NCBI GenBank assembly: GCA_028023455.1
Contig: JAQFVV010000013.1
Location: forward strand, 14,706,258-14,770,257
Source of the DNA: Epiperipatus broadwayi
Taxonomy: Eukaryota > Onychophora > Udeonychophora > Euonychophora > Peripatidae
Direction: 5' to 3'
DNA length: 64,000 nucleotides
Numbering within the stretch: position 1 is the first letter of the stretch; every line of letters begins with the position of its first letter. The notes below the pieces were generated by a model. It worked only from the letters and a program-made list of their open reading frames with translations. It was not told the origin of the DNA and did not search any database. Both the position numbers and the translations under genes were made by a program. This document shows positions 49,881 through 64,000 of this stretch, piece after piece.

Positions 49881-49917
49881 TATTATATGCAAAGTATTTA
49901 TCTAGAGTAAATTGTTA

Positions 49918-50090
49918 CATTTTCATTTACCATTGTCAAACTCCCTTCACTCACAACTTTGACGCCATCCATTTCAGATAAATACATTAATGATTATTAT
50001 TAATCATTTTCGAAACTAGAGATTATCTCTAGCACAGATATAAACTTTAAACGTCAGTTAAAGATTAATATATCTGATTTTTTAAAATTT
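49918..50090 (+). repeat. Copy of the dispersed repeat at 21046-21190
   Basis: Shares TCAAACT(T/C)(C/T)CTGCACTC-like sequence, CATCTCAGATAAAT or its near copy, and GATATAAACTTTAAAC with the copy at 21 kb. Confidence 0.45.
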
Positions 50091-52149
50091 ACACACACAG
50101 AGTTAGTTATTCACCTTTCTCTGTCCGTATGTGAAATCTCACTTTTTTCTAATATTTTTTTCTTTTAAACTCAAAAAATTTATTTTCTATTGTATTATTA
50201 TTTATATATTTTAGAATTGAATATTTTTGCAAATAAAATTCAGTAATACCATCAAGATTTATTTTAAACATTAGCATCAATAAATATTTTGGTTTTATTT
50301 ATTAAGAAAAAAAATGAATTTGTAATTAATAGTCAAATATAAAGATATTAAGTTTCTTTTTTTTTTTTTCATTTTATTATTTGCAATTTCCTTTACATAT
50401 ATTTTATACTTTCTTTACTTTTAAAAACACAACGAATCCAATTCAGTAAAATATATTTTATTCATTTCGTTCAAAGCTTCAATTTTTTTTTAAAACTTAT
50501 TCATGTGACAATATTTTTTATTTCTCAAAAACTTCTTTTAAAATATTTATAATTTGAGGTTTATGTATATATCAAATATTTTTTAAAACTAACCAATATT
50601 TATTTCAATTTCAATTTTTAACGGTTTTATTAATTAATCTTATACTTTTATTATGCATACTTTTACATTTGTATAAAAATTGTTCTCCATCCAAAGACAA
50701 ATGCAATAACTTGAATAGAGATTATGGCCAAGTGGTAACATTTGAACATTACCTGTGAGAGTTTTTCACTATTTCAACATGGTTTATTCTAATATTTTAC
50801 TATTAGAGCGATCATAAACGTTAATGAAATTTTTCTATGGTTTCTTCGTTTTAAAAATAAAAGCAATACCTCATCTACTATAAACCCATCTATTTAAAAT
50901 CTCAGCTATACCTGAATTTTAATTTATGAATGTAAATCTTAATTTTTTTAATTTAAAGAATTTTTTCTTCAGTATAATTAATTGTAATTGCCAAATAAAA
51001 ATCTATTGACCTTATAGATAATCATATGTCTTGCATGGTTTAATGCTGCGGTAGAGTGAAAACTCTGAACATCATAACTGATCATAGTTTGAGACTTCTG
51101 ATGTTTGAAATTTTTATAAACTCAACGCAATAAATCATCTAAAATATTATTGGGATTATTCTCTTTTCTTCTTTATTATAAACATGAGTTAGTTCATTAA
51201 AACTCTTTCCCCCTAATTTTCAGTATTAGAATTTTAATGTTTGTTTTTTTTATCATTCATTCTTAATAGCAAATGCAACTTTTTTCCCCTATAAATCTAT
51301 TTCCACTTTATCCTCTTTATATTTTTCCTCAAATCAAAATAATCATTAACAAATTCTCATTCATTTTATATTATGTAAACATTTCTCTTTATATCAAATG
51401 TTTGTTTTCTAAACTTGTTTAGATTTGTCTGATTCTATTTCTAATTTAGTCTTACACTTTTTAAGCATATTTTTATTATCTGCATTATGGCGATATTTTT
51501 TCCTTTCTTTTTTAAATCATGATATACTCTGGAAGATAACATCTTACTACTTATGCCATTGTGACTTTCAAACTTCTTAAAAACTTTTAAACAATAAATC
51601 CATTTTTTTTTTTTTAATAGTACAAATCATTAATAACTTTGGAGTTTCTATTCTCAGATTCTCTCATAAACCTGTGATGTACATTTTTTTAATAACCTTC
51701 AGTTATTGTAACTATTTACTTTATTATCTTCATTTATTTTTCTACTCTAAGATGTTTGATAATAATAAAACAACAACATAAAAATACTAGCAAAGTCTAT
51801 AAGATTCCATTTTTCTTCTACTCTTGATTACATTTTGTATTTATTTTAATGAGATGCTAAATAAATTATTTATTCTCTTCAGTGAAAAAAAAAATCTCAG
51901 CATTGAGATTAACTTTGATATGGCAGAACTTTAAGATAGAAAAGATGAAGTTAATAAAATAATAAGTAACATCAATAATTTGAGAGAGACTATTGAATAG
52001 AAAGTCAGGGGAATTTTAAAAAAATTTCAGTAAGAAAAATAATATCTAATTAAGCTTTTAATAAATAAAAAAATAATAAAGGTTTATTTTGTTCAAATCC
52101 TGATAATTATTTTTAAGTTAAATGGAATTTCTAAAAGAAATGGTAATTT
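50091..52149. other. AT-rich stretch without a recognisable gene
   Basis: Nothing recognisable on either strand; many homopolymer A and T runs. The final part may contain the worn 5' portion of the LINE remnant that follows. Confidence 0.4.
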
Positions 52150-53050
52150 TTTTTAGAATATTATACTTTAATGACTATATTAGTTATTCTAATAATGATC
52201 ATTAATTGTGTAGCTGAAGTGAATCTGAATCAGAAAATAATCCATATAAACTCACTGCAAAGAAACAATATGATGCTTGAAATATATAATGAAAATACTG
52301 AATTATGGATAAATATAAGTAAGTCTAAAATTATGATAAGATGACAAAATATTAAAATCATAATAAAGAGATATAAGTTAATTAATTATATTTGCCTTTT
52401 TAGATCATTCATCAGTAGCAGAAGATCAAACATCAATATATTCAGTGCAGATTGTCATTCGATAGAATTGTAATAAAAGAGCTAAAAAATGATAGATCAG
52501 AAGTCAAACATTGTTAGCCGAGAGGTCAAAGCAGCTACCTTGCAAGCAAGCAGTTGGTTGCAGACAGTTGTTGCGGGTTCACCTCTGGCCTATGCTATGA
52601 CATATGGGAAAAAAAAGATAGATTGGAATGACTCAAGTAATAATATTTTCGGTCAGAAATAATGATAAAAAAATATCAATATTTTCAATTCCTAATGCTG
52701 GTAATGCATTTTGAAAATGAACATATGTATAGCTATCCAAATTAGACCTGAACTTTTACTTGAAATATATATGACTGATTTGAAAGTTTCTGATTATTGT
52801 CATGTTATAAGATAGATGTAATTCAGTAGAAAATGCATAATGCTCAAAAAGATTTTTCTGATAAAAGAAACAATGAACAGAAGTAAGATAGATGAACTGT
52901 GTCATCACAAGAATGAATGCACCACTGAACTTCTTAAAAGGCAAGTAGTCAATTGGTCTTTCTGCAAGAATATCAATTTTTAATCCAAGGATACTGACTT
53001 GGTAGTATCTTATAATAATAACTATTATAATAACATGATGCAATCTTTAC
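52150..53050 (+). pseudogene. LINE reverse transcriptase remnant interrupted by a SINE
   Basis: Near 52240-52340 the reading LQRNNMMLEIYNENTELWIN then ISKSKIMIR matches the post-YADD segment of LINE RTs (LQ...YNE..W.ININ.SKIMI). Just after 52410 a FISS.GRSN piece fits the YLGS-FISS-GR motif. A SINE (52497-52610) separates this from further pieces around 52760-52900. Multiple stops. A minus-strand open frame of 95 codons at 52756-53043 is antisense to this remnant. Confidence 0.5.
52497..52610 (+). mobile_element. tRNA-derived SINE inserted in the LINE
   Basis: Second copy of the SINE at 21638-21753: GTTAGCCGAGAGGTCAAAGCAGCT (split here into box A and stem), GCAAGCAAGCAGTTGGTTGC and CGGGTTCACCTC. 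A GATAGAT-containing word lies on both sides (about 52488 and 52618), a probable target-site duplication. Confidence 0.65.
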
Positions 53051-55215
53051 TCCTGAGAAATAAAGTTTCATATAAACATTAAGCTTGTATATCTTATCTT
53101 TAGTTTTATTAAAATTAGACTTAAAAAACATTTTAAATATTTTGTATGAATTTATCTTTTGATGACATACAATTGAATGATTAAAAGAAAAAAATAGATT
53201 AGATGCTTTTAATTTAAAGTGAAGGTTGTGAGAAAATAAAAAATACTGTCAGACGAATAAGTTTTAAAATATAAAAGTTTTGAACAGATTGAAGAAAATG
53301 TTTTTGGTGGAATTAGATTGGTTGTGTTTTAAAAAGTAAAAAGAGTATAAAAAATATATAAAGAAAATTGCATGTAATAAAATGAAAAAAAAATTAATAG
53401 TCACTCTTAAGATGATAGAAAATTAAGAAAAAAATAAAAAGATCACAGGTTGAATAATAATAGTGATAGCTGATCAAGTTGTAAGTTATATAGCCAGTAT
53501 ATACCGATAAATTTTATTAGCTTTAGATTTACCTAAATCAAATCTACTACTTTTTTATGCATATAAATGGAAATATTTTGACTGAAAATGGCTGCACTTG
53601 AACTAACTAAAAGCTAATAATAATTTTAATGGAAAAAAAATAAGCAAATGATTTATTGCTAGGGAACTCGTAAGAAGTTTGAGTACCGGAAGTAATGGAG
53701 AGGAGACACGATCCATGGTATTTGAACTCCGAAGTTTGTCATTCTACTAAACCTTTTTCAATAAAAATAGAGCCATAACTTTTAAACATATAGAATATAT
53801 AGCAAAATATCTTTAATAAATTAGTACATACATGTATACATAATTACATAGATTAAAAAAAACCTAATTATAATTAATTTGAATTTTAATTCTTATTTAA
53901 AATCAAGTTTAAAACAAAATTACTGGAGTTATGATAAAAATATTTGCATTATATTTAGTTAATAAACAACAAAAATTATTTTTTTCGAAAACAACTGAGC
54001 TAAAAGCAAGAACTTTTAAAGTTTAAAAAAAAAAAAAAAACTGTGATATAAAACATAAGCATTTTGAAGACATTTTTTAAAAACCATTAAACATATACCC
54101 TTATAAAATATTTTTAAAAAGTACAATTAATTAATTATAATTGTTTATTATTAATTAATTATTGCCCTATTTAAAAAAACAATAATTAACTGAACTAAAA
54201 ATATATTCGTCTTACCTATTATTTTTTTAACCTATAGGTGGGAAACTTATAAAAGCGTTATTTTATTTTTAATATAAATTGTTAGCCTTAATTGATGGTA
54301 TTTTACCTTGCAAACACGTGTACTAAAAAAAATAATAAATGAAAAGGATATGAATAAACAAAATAGTAAGTTGAAAGGTAACAGGTATTTTATTCCCCCC
54401 CCCCCGCCTTTCAAAATTCTTAAACATATCTATTGCAAACTGAGAAATTAATTTGTAATTAAAGAAATTGCATTCAAAATATATTTTGAAATGTGTCTTT
54501 TTTTTTTACACTGCATAGTACACACGCACACATTTGGTTTTTTTAAAAGATAACCTTTAGTATGCATATGCGTTCTTTCCTTATTACAAATTGAAATATC
54601 TAGCCAATAGAAAATGAAATATTATGAGTTACGATAACACATGATCATTGTAGGCAATAATTTGCCATTTTTTGACTTTAATAAATAAAATATTTTAAGA
54701 TTAAAAATTATATATTTTTTCCATTTTTATTTTATTTTTACCAATTCATTCCTCATCGCAACTAACATTACCCTCTCTCCCTCTCATATATATATATATA
54801 TACATAAGTAAAAAAAATTGATTTCTTTTTCTGAACTAATAATAAGGCATCATCAACATATTCGTCCAAAATGAATCTCTGAAGGTTTTTCCATAACTTT
54901 TACTACCTGATCTTAATTATAAAGTCATTTTTACTCATTTTACTTTTCTGTTACAAATGAAATTATAAATTGTATCTCATAAGTCTTTGTCATCACTAAT
55001 ATCTCATATATAGTAAGTTTTTCATGCTGATTAAATGCTAAATTGATTGTAACATATGTAACCTTTTCTCTAGTATCATTAAACAAGAATTATTTTTGCA
55101 ATACTATAAAACCTCATTCCTCATCTGGTTTATTTGTTGTTCTTATTTTTTAGCCATAATCATTTCTGCTTAAACATTTATGAAATTCATTATTAATTAA
55201 TTTATAATACTTGTA

Positions 55216-55217
<2 letters not shown>
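53051..55217. other. AT-rich stretch with one worn SINE piece
   Basis: A fragment at about 53645-53760 resembles the SINE remnant at 20885-21035. A run of about ten C lies near 54397. Nothing else recognised. Confidence 0.4.
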
Positions 55218-57849
<2,632 letters not shown>

Positions 57850-58960
57850 CAATTCACTGCACAATGAAGAACTCTCTGAGTTCAATATATCTCTGATCTC
57901 TAGCCTTTCTTCTCCACATCATCCCAGCAAACTTCCTTATTTTATCCATCCATCTAGTGTGGTCTTTTTCGAGGTCTTCTACAATCTCTTGGAAATCAGT
58001 TTAAGATTTCAACTGTCCACCTATCATCATCTCTTAGCTCAACTCTCATCTCTTAATTCTTTCAATAATGTCTGTAGCACCTTTTTGTTATCTCACCCAT
58101 GTATTTTGTTTTCAGTCTCTTCCTGTTAATCCTAATATGCATCTCTCCCTAGCTCTGTTGAGTGGTCTGAACTCTCTCTATTGCTCTTCTGTTAAGTGTC
58201 CAAGTCCCAAATCCATAAGTAAGAACTGGTAGCACATTTATTAAAAACATTCTTTTTCAAACACAAGCGTATTTCCTTTTAGTATTAAGCTATTGCTACC
58301 ATAAGCACTCCAACCAAATTTAATTCTGTGATTAATTTCATCCATTATTTTTTCATCTATAGTAATAATCTGATAAAATATTTGTAGTTGTTAACTTCTT
58401 CTAACTCATCATTATCAATTTTTATTTTCTTATTTTGTGACAATCCATTGAACATTACTTTAGTCTTAATTCTACTTTCTTATTTTTATCTGATATTCTG
58501 AAACTCTAAAGCATTATTTGCAAAAACAACTATATCAACTGCAAAATCGAGATGACTTAAATAATCTCCATTTATTTTTACTTCCTTAGTTTCTCATTTT
58601 AATCTACAAAATACACCCATCTCAATGTTAATTTTTTTAATATTATGTAGTGTAATTGCTGCCGTTTCATTTTTATAAATATTCATCAGAATATGATAAT
58701 ATCTTGGGTCTATGCCTTGATGATCCAATACTTTAATCACTGAAGAAATGCTTATAAAATCAAATGCCTTTTCATAATCTACAAAACCAAAGCTTAATTG
58801 AATTTCAAGTTTATTGATTCTTTCTATAACTTCTCACAATACTTGGATATGATCCACTGTACTTAAACCATTGTTATATTTCAACTTATCTTTAACTAAT
58901 GGACTAATTCAGATTTTATTTTATCTTGATTGGATTGAGCATTCATCACCATAGACCAAA
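57850..58960 (-). pseudogene. LINE reverse transcriptase and C-terminal remnant
   Basis: In minus-strand order: FVDYEKAFDFI (RT), then HQGIDPRYYHILMNIYKNET, then HLDFAVDIVVFANN in place of FADDIV, KTKVMFNGL, a NNYKY thumb motif, a CLKKNVFNKC segment, and finally pieces of the C-terminal GRP-RW-D-type region near 57950. The first aspartate of the catalytic pair is replaced by V, and the GVRQG-containing segment is deleted (EMGV joins directly to FCRL). Stops are frequent. It differs from the LINE at 41.5-43 kb. Confidence 0.75.
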
Positions 58961-58985
58961 AGATATCTGAATAGATAGCATATAT

Positions 58986-59500
58986 GTAATAGTAGTAACA
59001 GGCTTATAGGTGATAATGTTTAGAGAGTCTAATTGTTTTCCTTATGGAAAAGGATCTCACTATAAATAATCAGTCCAGTTGGATGTAAAGGGAAGACAAC
59101 AACAATGTACAGTCAACATTGAATTGCAATGAGCATATCATCTACTATATGGTTAAAGCAGTGAGGGAAGTTCACATTAGAACTGGAAGTTTCTAGAACC
59201 TAGATCAGACACGAGGCAAGCTATCATGATATAGCTGGAAATGTCATCATAACTACACTCGAGGTCAGCTGTCACAGAACAGTGTCACTATACCTACTCG
59301 CGAGGTAAGCTATCTGAAATCTCTAACATTAATAGTCGCACAGCTGCTAAATGCCATGCCAAGAACAACTGCATCCAGGCAAAGGTATAACAGTTATATA
59401 TATATATATTGTAAATATGCATTTTTATATTTGTCTTAATAAATAAATATTAAACGTATTTTTATGAGTTTGTGGTTACTATAAATCAGGCATTAAACAC
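58986..59500 (+). mobile_element. Possible solo LTR-like segment
   Basis: A less AT-rich block starting TGTAATAG and ending AAACACAACA, with an internal AATAAATAAATATTAAACG polyadenylation-like stretch about 50 bases before its end. This layout resembles an LTR. No convincing target-site duplication or second copy was found, and it could instead be upstream sequence of the LINE. Confidence 0.25.
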
Positions 59501-59529
59501 AACAATTATATAATGACATTAGCTGTTTA

Positions 59530-59620
59530 TACTTTTTTTTTCCATATGTCAAATGCGTTAACCGGGAAGCGAACCAACTGCTTAGAAGGCAGCTATGCTA
59601 ACCACTAGCCACCAACGCTT
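59530..59620 (-). mobile_element. tRNA-derived SINE, inverted copy
   Basis: On the minus strand: GGCTAGTGGTTAGCATAGCTG (head), CAGTTGGTTCGCTTCCCGG (box B region), and a CATTTGACATATGGAAAA tail matching the tails of the copies at 21.6 and 52.5 kb. The poly(A) is the T-run at its left. Confidence 0.6.
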
Positions 59621-60982
59621 TACTTCTTATATACGGGATGTAGTAAATGTGATAAGTGCGCTTATACGACACTATACAGAAGAAGCTTGTTATTTCTATA
59701 AATTAAATGCAGCTTAGCTCTTTCGAGAATTTATGGCGCATTCTCATAATCATAGCAAGATAAAATAGAATAATAAGGAGAGAAGAATGTAGTTATATAT
59801 ATTTGAAAAGATGGTGGCATTCGTAGTATTGGCTATATAGAAAACCTCTCATTTTTTTCTTTGAGTCATTTCATATATTGATATATTGAATGATTGCGTA
59901 TGAATGGATGAATTGGTGTCCTGTCGCCTTTTAGTCAAGAAAGATAGAGCTATGTTCTGGCTTGTATGAAGCTCTTTTGTATAAATATTGGTGATGGGAA
60001 AGGCGTGTAGACCAGGATCCCCCATAATAGATTAATTGACACCTAATTTGTAGCATTTACTTTTGTAAACGGTGCTAGGGTAGGTTCAGGTTCCAGACTA
60101 TTTTTGGAGTTGTTCATTGGCCTATTATTCGAAAGAGGGGTGTGTGGAAAGCAAGGCGATAGTCGAAGAGAATGTTTTATTAAAGGTTTTTGTTAAGGTA
60201 GTCATGTATGGCAGAAGAAGCCATGGTCTATCATCAACGGGAGTGGGGGTGAAATTTAATTTTCTGTAAAATTGGATTATTTTCATTTTTTTTAAAACTA
60301 TGTTTAAATCCAACCGATGTTAAATCTTTAATGTATAATTTTATGTTGGGGTGCTTCATGCTTACAGAGAGCATGATTCTGGAATATGTATAATAAAATG
60401 TGTATTCATAAAAAGAGATTTGTAAAATATGTAAAACTTCTTGTATACTTAATACAGTAAGTTATAAAACTTTTAAAATTATATTTTGTAAACGTGCTTA
60501 AAATTTAGTTAAAGTATAAGAAAGAAAAAAACAAGAACTAATTAAGATTATTGATAAAAGTTAATTAAATTAAATTCGAACAACACCAACATATATTTAG
60601 CGATAATTAAAGAATTAAACAAAAAAAAAAAAAAAAGCAATTAGTGGTAAATCATTAGAAAATGTAAACAGGATTAAATAAAAAAGAAAACAAGTAAGCT
60701 TTTGGGGGAGGGTTGCTTGTAAAACAACGGCTATAAAAGAGAAATTAGAAGATGAAAAAAAAACAATAATATCTGTGGAGAGACAAAATACATATTGCCT
60801 GCATTGAATAGCTCAAAATTTTTTTTTTCAATTCTAGCCATGGAAGCATTTTACAATAGCTAAGAAGACAGCTGTTGCAGTACTTGATACAAAACCCAAC
60901 TAGAATATCAAAATTACTTGAAATAGAAACAATAAAAATGATTGGTTAAATCCACCCAAAGTATTCCAGTCTGTGCATAAAA
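59621..60982. other. Mixed-composition stretch without a recognisable gene
   Basis: 59950-60300 is less AT-rich than its surroundings, but no coding or repeat signature was identified. Confidence 0.35.
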
Positions 60983-61203
60983 GATGAAACTTTTCCAACT
61001 TTAAAAAAATGTCTAAAAGTCCAGAGACAAAGGAGATGCTCAAATATAGCTTTTGCCAAAGAAAAACTGTATTCATTAGCCTGCATTTATGACGCCCGTA
61101 TATCTGACTAATCAGAACCAAGTAAAAAAAATCCAACAAGATTCAACCAAAAAAGACTTTATCATAATTTAAACTCAAACTTATTCACTAGTGGTAAAAT
61201 TAC

Positions 61204-61431
61204 TAAACTATCTAGTAAATGTCAACTTAGTAACTCTTCAACAAACTATGTAATTCTTAAACACTCGTTGATTTTGAGTTTGGTTGAAAATGTAAACAAT
61301 GAATAAACAAACTAATTAATAGCACTGCACCGAGAGTTAGCTCAGTGCTATTAATTAGTTTATATTTATTCATTGTTTACCTTTTCAACCAAACTCGAAG
61401 TCAACGAGTATTTAAAAATTAAACTATCTAG
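61204..61431. mobile_element. Hairpin MITE with 12-bp TSD
   Basis: Arms of about 66 bp (61263-61329 and 61344-61409) pair almost completely, from ACTCGTTGA at the base to AGCACTG at the loop. The insertion is bounded by perfect direct repeats TAAACTATCTAG (61204-61215 and 61420-61431). Unit 2 of the surrounding duplication has a single copy of this word, confirming the insertion boundaries. Confidence 0.75.
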
Positions 61432-61500
61432 CGAAATCGCGTTAAGAATTTAAAGTTATATGTACTTAGAAGAGGTCTTCTTAAAATATTTAAAATATAA

Positions 61501-61793
61501 TGTGTAGTAGATTGGAGCCTGTCCATTAAAGTATGAGGATTGTCTATCTTAATATATATCTGAGCACTTATAGTATATGTGTGTGGGAGATGATAATCTG
61601 GACCAACTGATGATTGTTGGTTTAGCATGAAATACGGTTATTGGTGATTATTTATCTTTTCAGCATATATGTGCTTGAGTGTATCAGTGTTATTAGATAG
61701 AGTGGAGAGTGATGGATCATCTGAAAGTCTGTGCTCATATACCCTATATTACATATATAGACACAGGTATATAATAAGCCTGTGTTTCAGTTA
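61501..61793 (+). mobile_element. HHR-B 5'-truncated insertion
   Basis: Compared with unit 2 of the duplication, the extra sequence starts at TGTAGTAGATTGGAGCC and ends at CCTGTGTTTCAG. It therefore starts inside the monomer and ends at the same terminus as the 19.7-kb copy. Fixed 3' end and variable 5' end are marks of reverse transcription. No clear target-site duplication was seen. Confidence 0.7.
61590..61652 (+). ncRNA. Type I hammerhead ribozyme, HHR-B (core intact)
   Basis: CUGAUGA, stem II UGUU/AGCA with a GGUUU loop, and GAAA are kept. Stem I pairs ACCAA with UUGGU and AUAAUC with GAUUAU. Stem III is slightly altered (AUACGGUU). Probably folds, with reduced stem III pairing. Confidence 0.65.
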
Positions 61794-62560
61794 TTATATT
61801 TTAACAAATGTAACTTTTTTTTAAGAATATGTACATTATTAGGATTTTTAAATTTTGTTCATTTTTAACAAATTTTATTAATTTAATATACCATAAAATA
61901 AATTGATAGTTCAATGAATCTGCATATTTATAATTAATCTTTGATATTGTTTTTTATGCTGTTTATTAGTTTATTTTTAATTATCAAATAATCATGCCTA
62001 TGGATAATTTCTAAAATCAGTATACAAGTGATAAACCTTTCCAACATTAAAGAAATGTCTAGATAAAACCCAGCGACAAAGGAGATGTTGAAATATAGCT
62101 TTTACCCTAAGGAAAACTGTTTTCAATAGCCTGCATTTATGTCGCCACATATTAGAGCAACAGACCAATCAGAAACAAATAAAAAAAATCAGTCAAACAA
62201 GAATCAGCCATAAGAGACTCATAATTCAAATCCAAACTTACCCACTAAAGGTAAAAATTATTAAACTATCTAGCGAAACCGCGTTAAGAATTTAAAGTTA
62301 TATGTACATAGAAGAGGCCTTCTTAAAATATAAATATAATGTATATATTTTAATAAATATAACTTTTAAAAACAAAAACTACATTATTAGGATTATTTAA
62401 ATTTTTTATATTTATGTTTAATGAATTTTATTTATTACCATAAGAGAGATGTGTTAGTTCAATGAACAAGTATATTTACAATTAATCTTTGACATTGTTT
62501 TTTTTTTTTATGATGTTTATTAGTTATTTTTTTAACCATCAAATAATAATATATATACGT

Positions 62561-64000
62561 ACTTTCTAAAATCTATTCTGAGTATCTAGAATAAATGATA
62601 TTATTACTTAACTTGTTTAGTTGTCTGTGCGCCATTTTCTCAGTCGTCTCACTTTTCATGCGTGTATATCAATTCTCTACTAATCCTGAATGTTCATGTT
62701 TTGAGCTATGCAAAGCCGGATTGTTACCGTTATAACTGCGATGATGAAACAAGAGAATAAAACTTTCTTAGAAGAAAGTAGCACCTAAATGCAGGTTAAT
62801 GAAGCTACAACTCCGTACATTCAAATAAACCCATATTTAAAAAAATACCCTCTGAGATAAGATTTAGAGAATGATGATCAGGAAATATAACCAAGATCTG
62901 ATTAACATCGTCAAGATCCGTTTATCAAATTAAAGGTCAATTGAAATTCAAAAATCTGATTCTTTGGGTAAACTGATATATATATATATATATATTATTT
63001 TAGAATAATTCATATATTTAACGGAAGCATTATCTGTGCATTGACATATATATTAAGCTATGAATCGTAAGTATAAATTCCATCAGCAGCAGCAAAAGAG
63101 ATTCCGATATATATATTTTTTAATTTACTACTATTCATTATAATTTGCAATTGACTATATTATTTCTATGCATTAAAAATAAAATTGAATTAATATAAAT
63201 AAATATACTTGAGTGATACCAATAACAACAATATCACATGATTGTTTCATATGCTGATCTTATATACTTTCAAGGGTAGCTAACTTTACCTTAAACTTCA
63301 ATATCTAATAGACACCAAATAGTTTAGTGCTACAAAACATTTTATTTCCAGACTTGTTTTTGCTATAATGAATGAAAATTAAAATTCAAACTTTGAAGTA
63401 TTGCATTTATGCAGTTCAGCATTCACCTTTTATTACGTTATACTATTCTAGCTAATATCCTGAAATTCTTAATTCATAAAATCCTATAACTCACTTGCAT
63501 AGTTATATAGATATGATACCAGATCAGTTTTTATATTTTTGAACCTAAGTTCTATGATATCTGTAAATCTTTTTAATCCTTTGTCTAGAAAGATTGATAT
63601 TAACAGCAAGATTACATAACTTTCCCATATGCTTTTAAGAAAAGTTATCTTTAACTTATATTATAAGATTGATTAATCAATGTATACTAGATGGTGGAGT
63701 ACTGTAAAATTCCATCTCTAGACTAATTTTAGGTTTTTATTTTATCAATGAAAATTCAGATGTGAAAGTAAAATATTTATACATTTAATAGTTTACATCT
63801 TTATAATTTTAAGGCTAATATTTTAAAATTTGAAAAAATCGGAGTTTTAAATTGCATGGTTATGTAGATATGATATCAGGGCAATTTCTATTGTAACGGG
63901 ATGGGGGGGGTATTAAAGTAAAAAGAAAGAGTGAATGAACCTGGGGTGATGGAAACATCATCATCACTCCCAGTCCATTTAAAGAAATACAAATATCAAT
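62561..64000. other. Window end, no gene recognised
   Basis: 62600-62960 is less AT-rich, but no open frame or repeat was identified. A TGTAACGGG word at 63892 followed by a G-run and a CATCATCATCA stretch may be the start of another element cut by the window edge. Confidence 0.3.

Larger units (their letters stand above)
60983..62560 (+). repeat. Tandem segmental duplication; first unit carries two insertions
   Basis: Unit 1 (60983 to about 62000) and unit 2 (about 62033-62560) share the same ordered segments: GACAAAGGAGATG, AGCCTGCATTTATG, AAACTATCTAG, CGCGTTAAGAATTTAAAG, ACATTATTAGGATT and TTAATCTTTGA-ATTG. Unit 1 additionally contains a hairpin MITE (61216-61419) and a truncated HHR-B copy (61501-61793), absent from unit 2. 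Unit 2 is therefore a natural empty site for both. Confidence 0.75.

Noticed and set aside
52756-53043. 95-codon minus-strand frame with membrane-like segments
   Set aside because: It is antisense to a LINE remnant, has no splice-phased neighbours and starts inside repeat-derived sequence.
60900-61139. 79-codon minus-strand frame
   Set aside because: It lies in the duplicated block and the frame is not kept open in the second unit.

Overview
This window is AT-rich eukaryotic DNA, about three quarters A+T by eye. It has long introns, abundant microsatellites and many layered mobile-element remnants, with no bacterial-type gene organisation. Penelope-like retroelements (PLEs), tRNA-derived SINEs, non-LTR retrotransposons, hairpin MITEs and hammerhead-ribozyme repeats together suggest an invertebrate animal. 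The sequence alone does not place it more closely; a mollusc or similar invertebrate is only a guess.

Host gene. One credible protein-coding gene lies on the minus strand (14480-23578). It has four exons with compatible phases: a signal-peptide exon (23524-23578), two exons encoding an NTF2-fold/SnoaL-like domain (16326-16466 and 16093-16243), and a plausible last exon (14480-14600) followed by a polyadenylation signal. The predicted product is a small secreted protein of about 155 residues. Its 7-kb first intron contains SINEs, MITE pieces and a ribozyme-bearing inverted repeat.

Hammerhead-ribozyme repeats. Two unrelated repeat families, called here HHR-A (2859-4134, fragment at 48244-48378) and HHR-B (about 11.7-13.0, 18.96-19.76, 22.1-22.7, 44.6-44.8, 45.9-46.2, 46.8-47.4, 49.8 and 61.5-61.8 kb), each carry a type I hammerhead core: CUGAUGA, stem II, GAAA, a minimal stem III and a bipartite stem I. 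Tandem monomers are spaced 451-452 bases in both families. Copies also occur as inverted dimers that were inserted as units, shown by flanking target-site duplications. This matches published descriptions of animal retrozymes or PLE pseudo-LTRs. Five copies keep both core boxes and reasonable helices; the others show core mutations or deletions.

Other retroelements. A PLE remnant at 36648-38220 (RT plus GIY-YIG endonuclease) lies between inverted repeats about 280 bp long with tRNA-like heads, and the whole unit is bounded by a perfect 14-bp direct repeat. The same inverted repeats occur at 40140-40686 without the PLE. A second PLE RT remnant is at 8531-9960. Broken LINEs lie at 41530-43060 (+), 52150-53050 (+, split by a SINE) and 57850-58960 (-). 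Several MITE hairpins are present (6155-6279, 10065-10472, 13051-13411, 44276-44475, 61216-61419).

Duplications. Two pairs of diverged duplicated blocks (35.0-35.86 with 48.03-48.96 kb, and 60.98-62.0 with 62.03-62.56 kb) act as natural empty sites that define insertion boundaries. The remaining sequence is unassigned AT-rich intergenic or intronic DNA.
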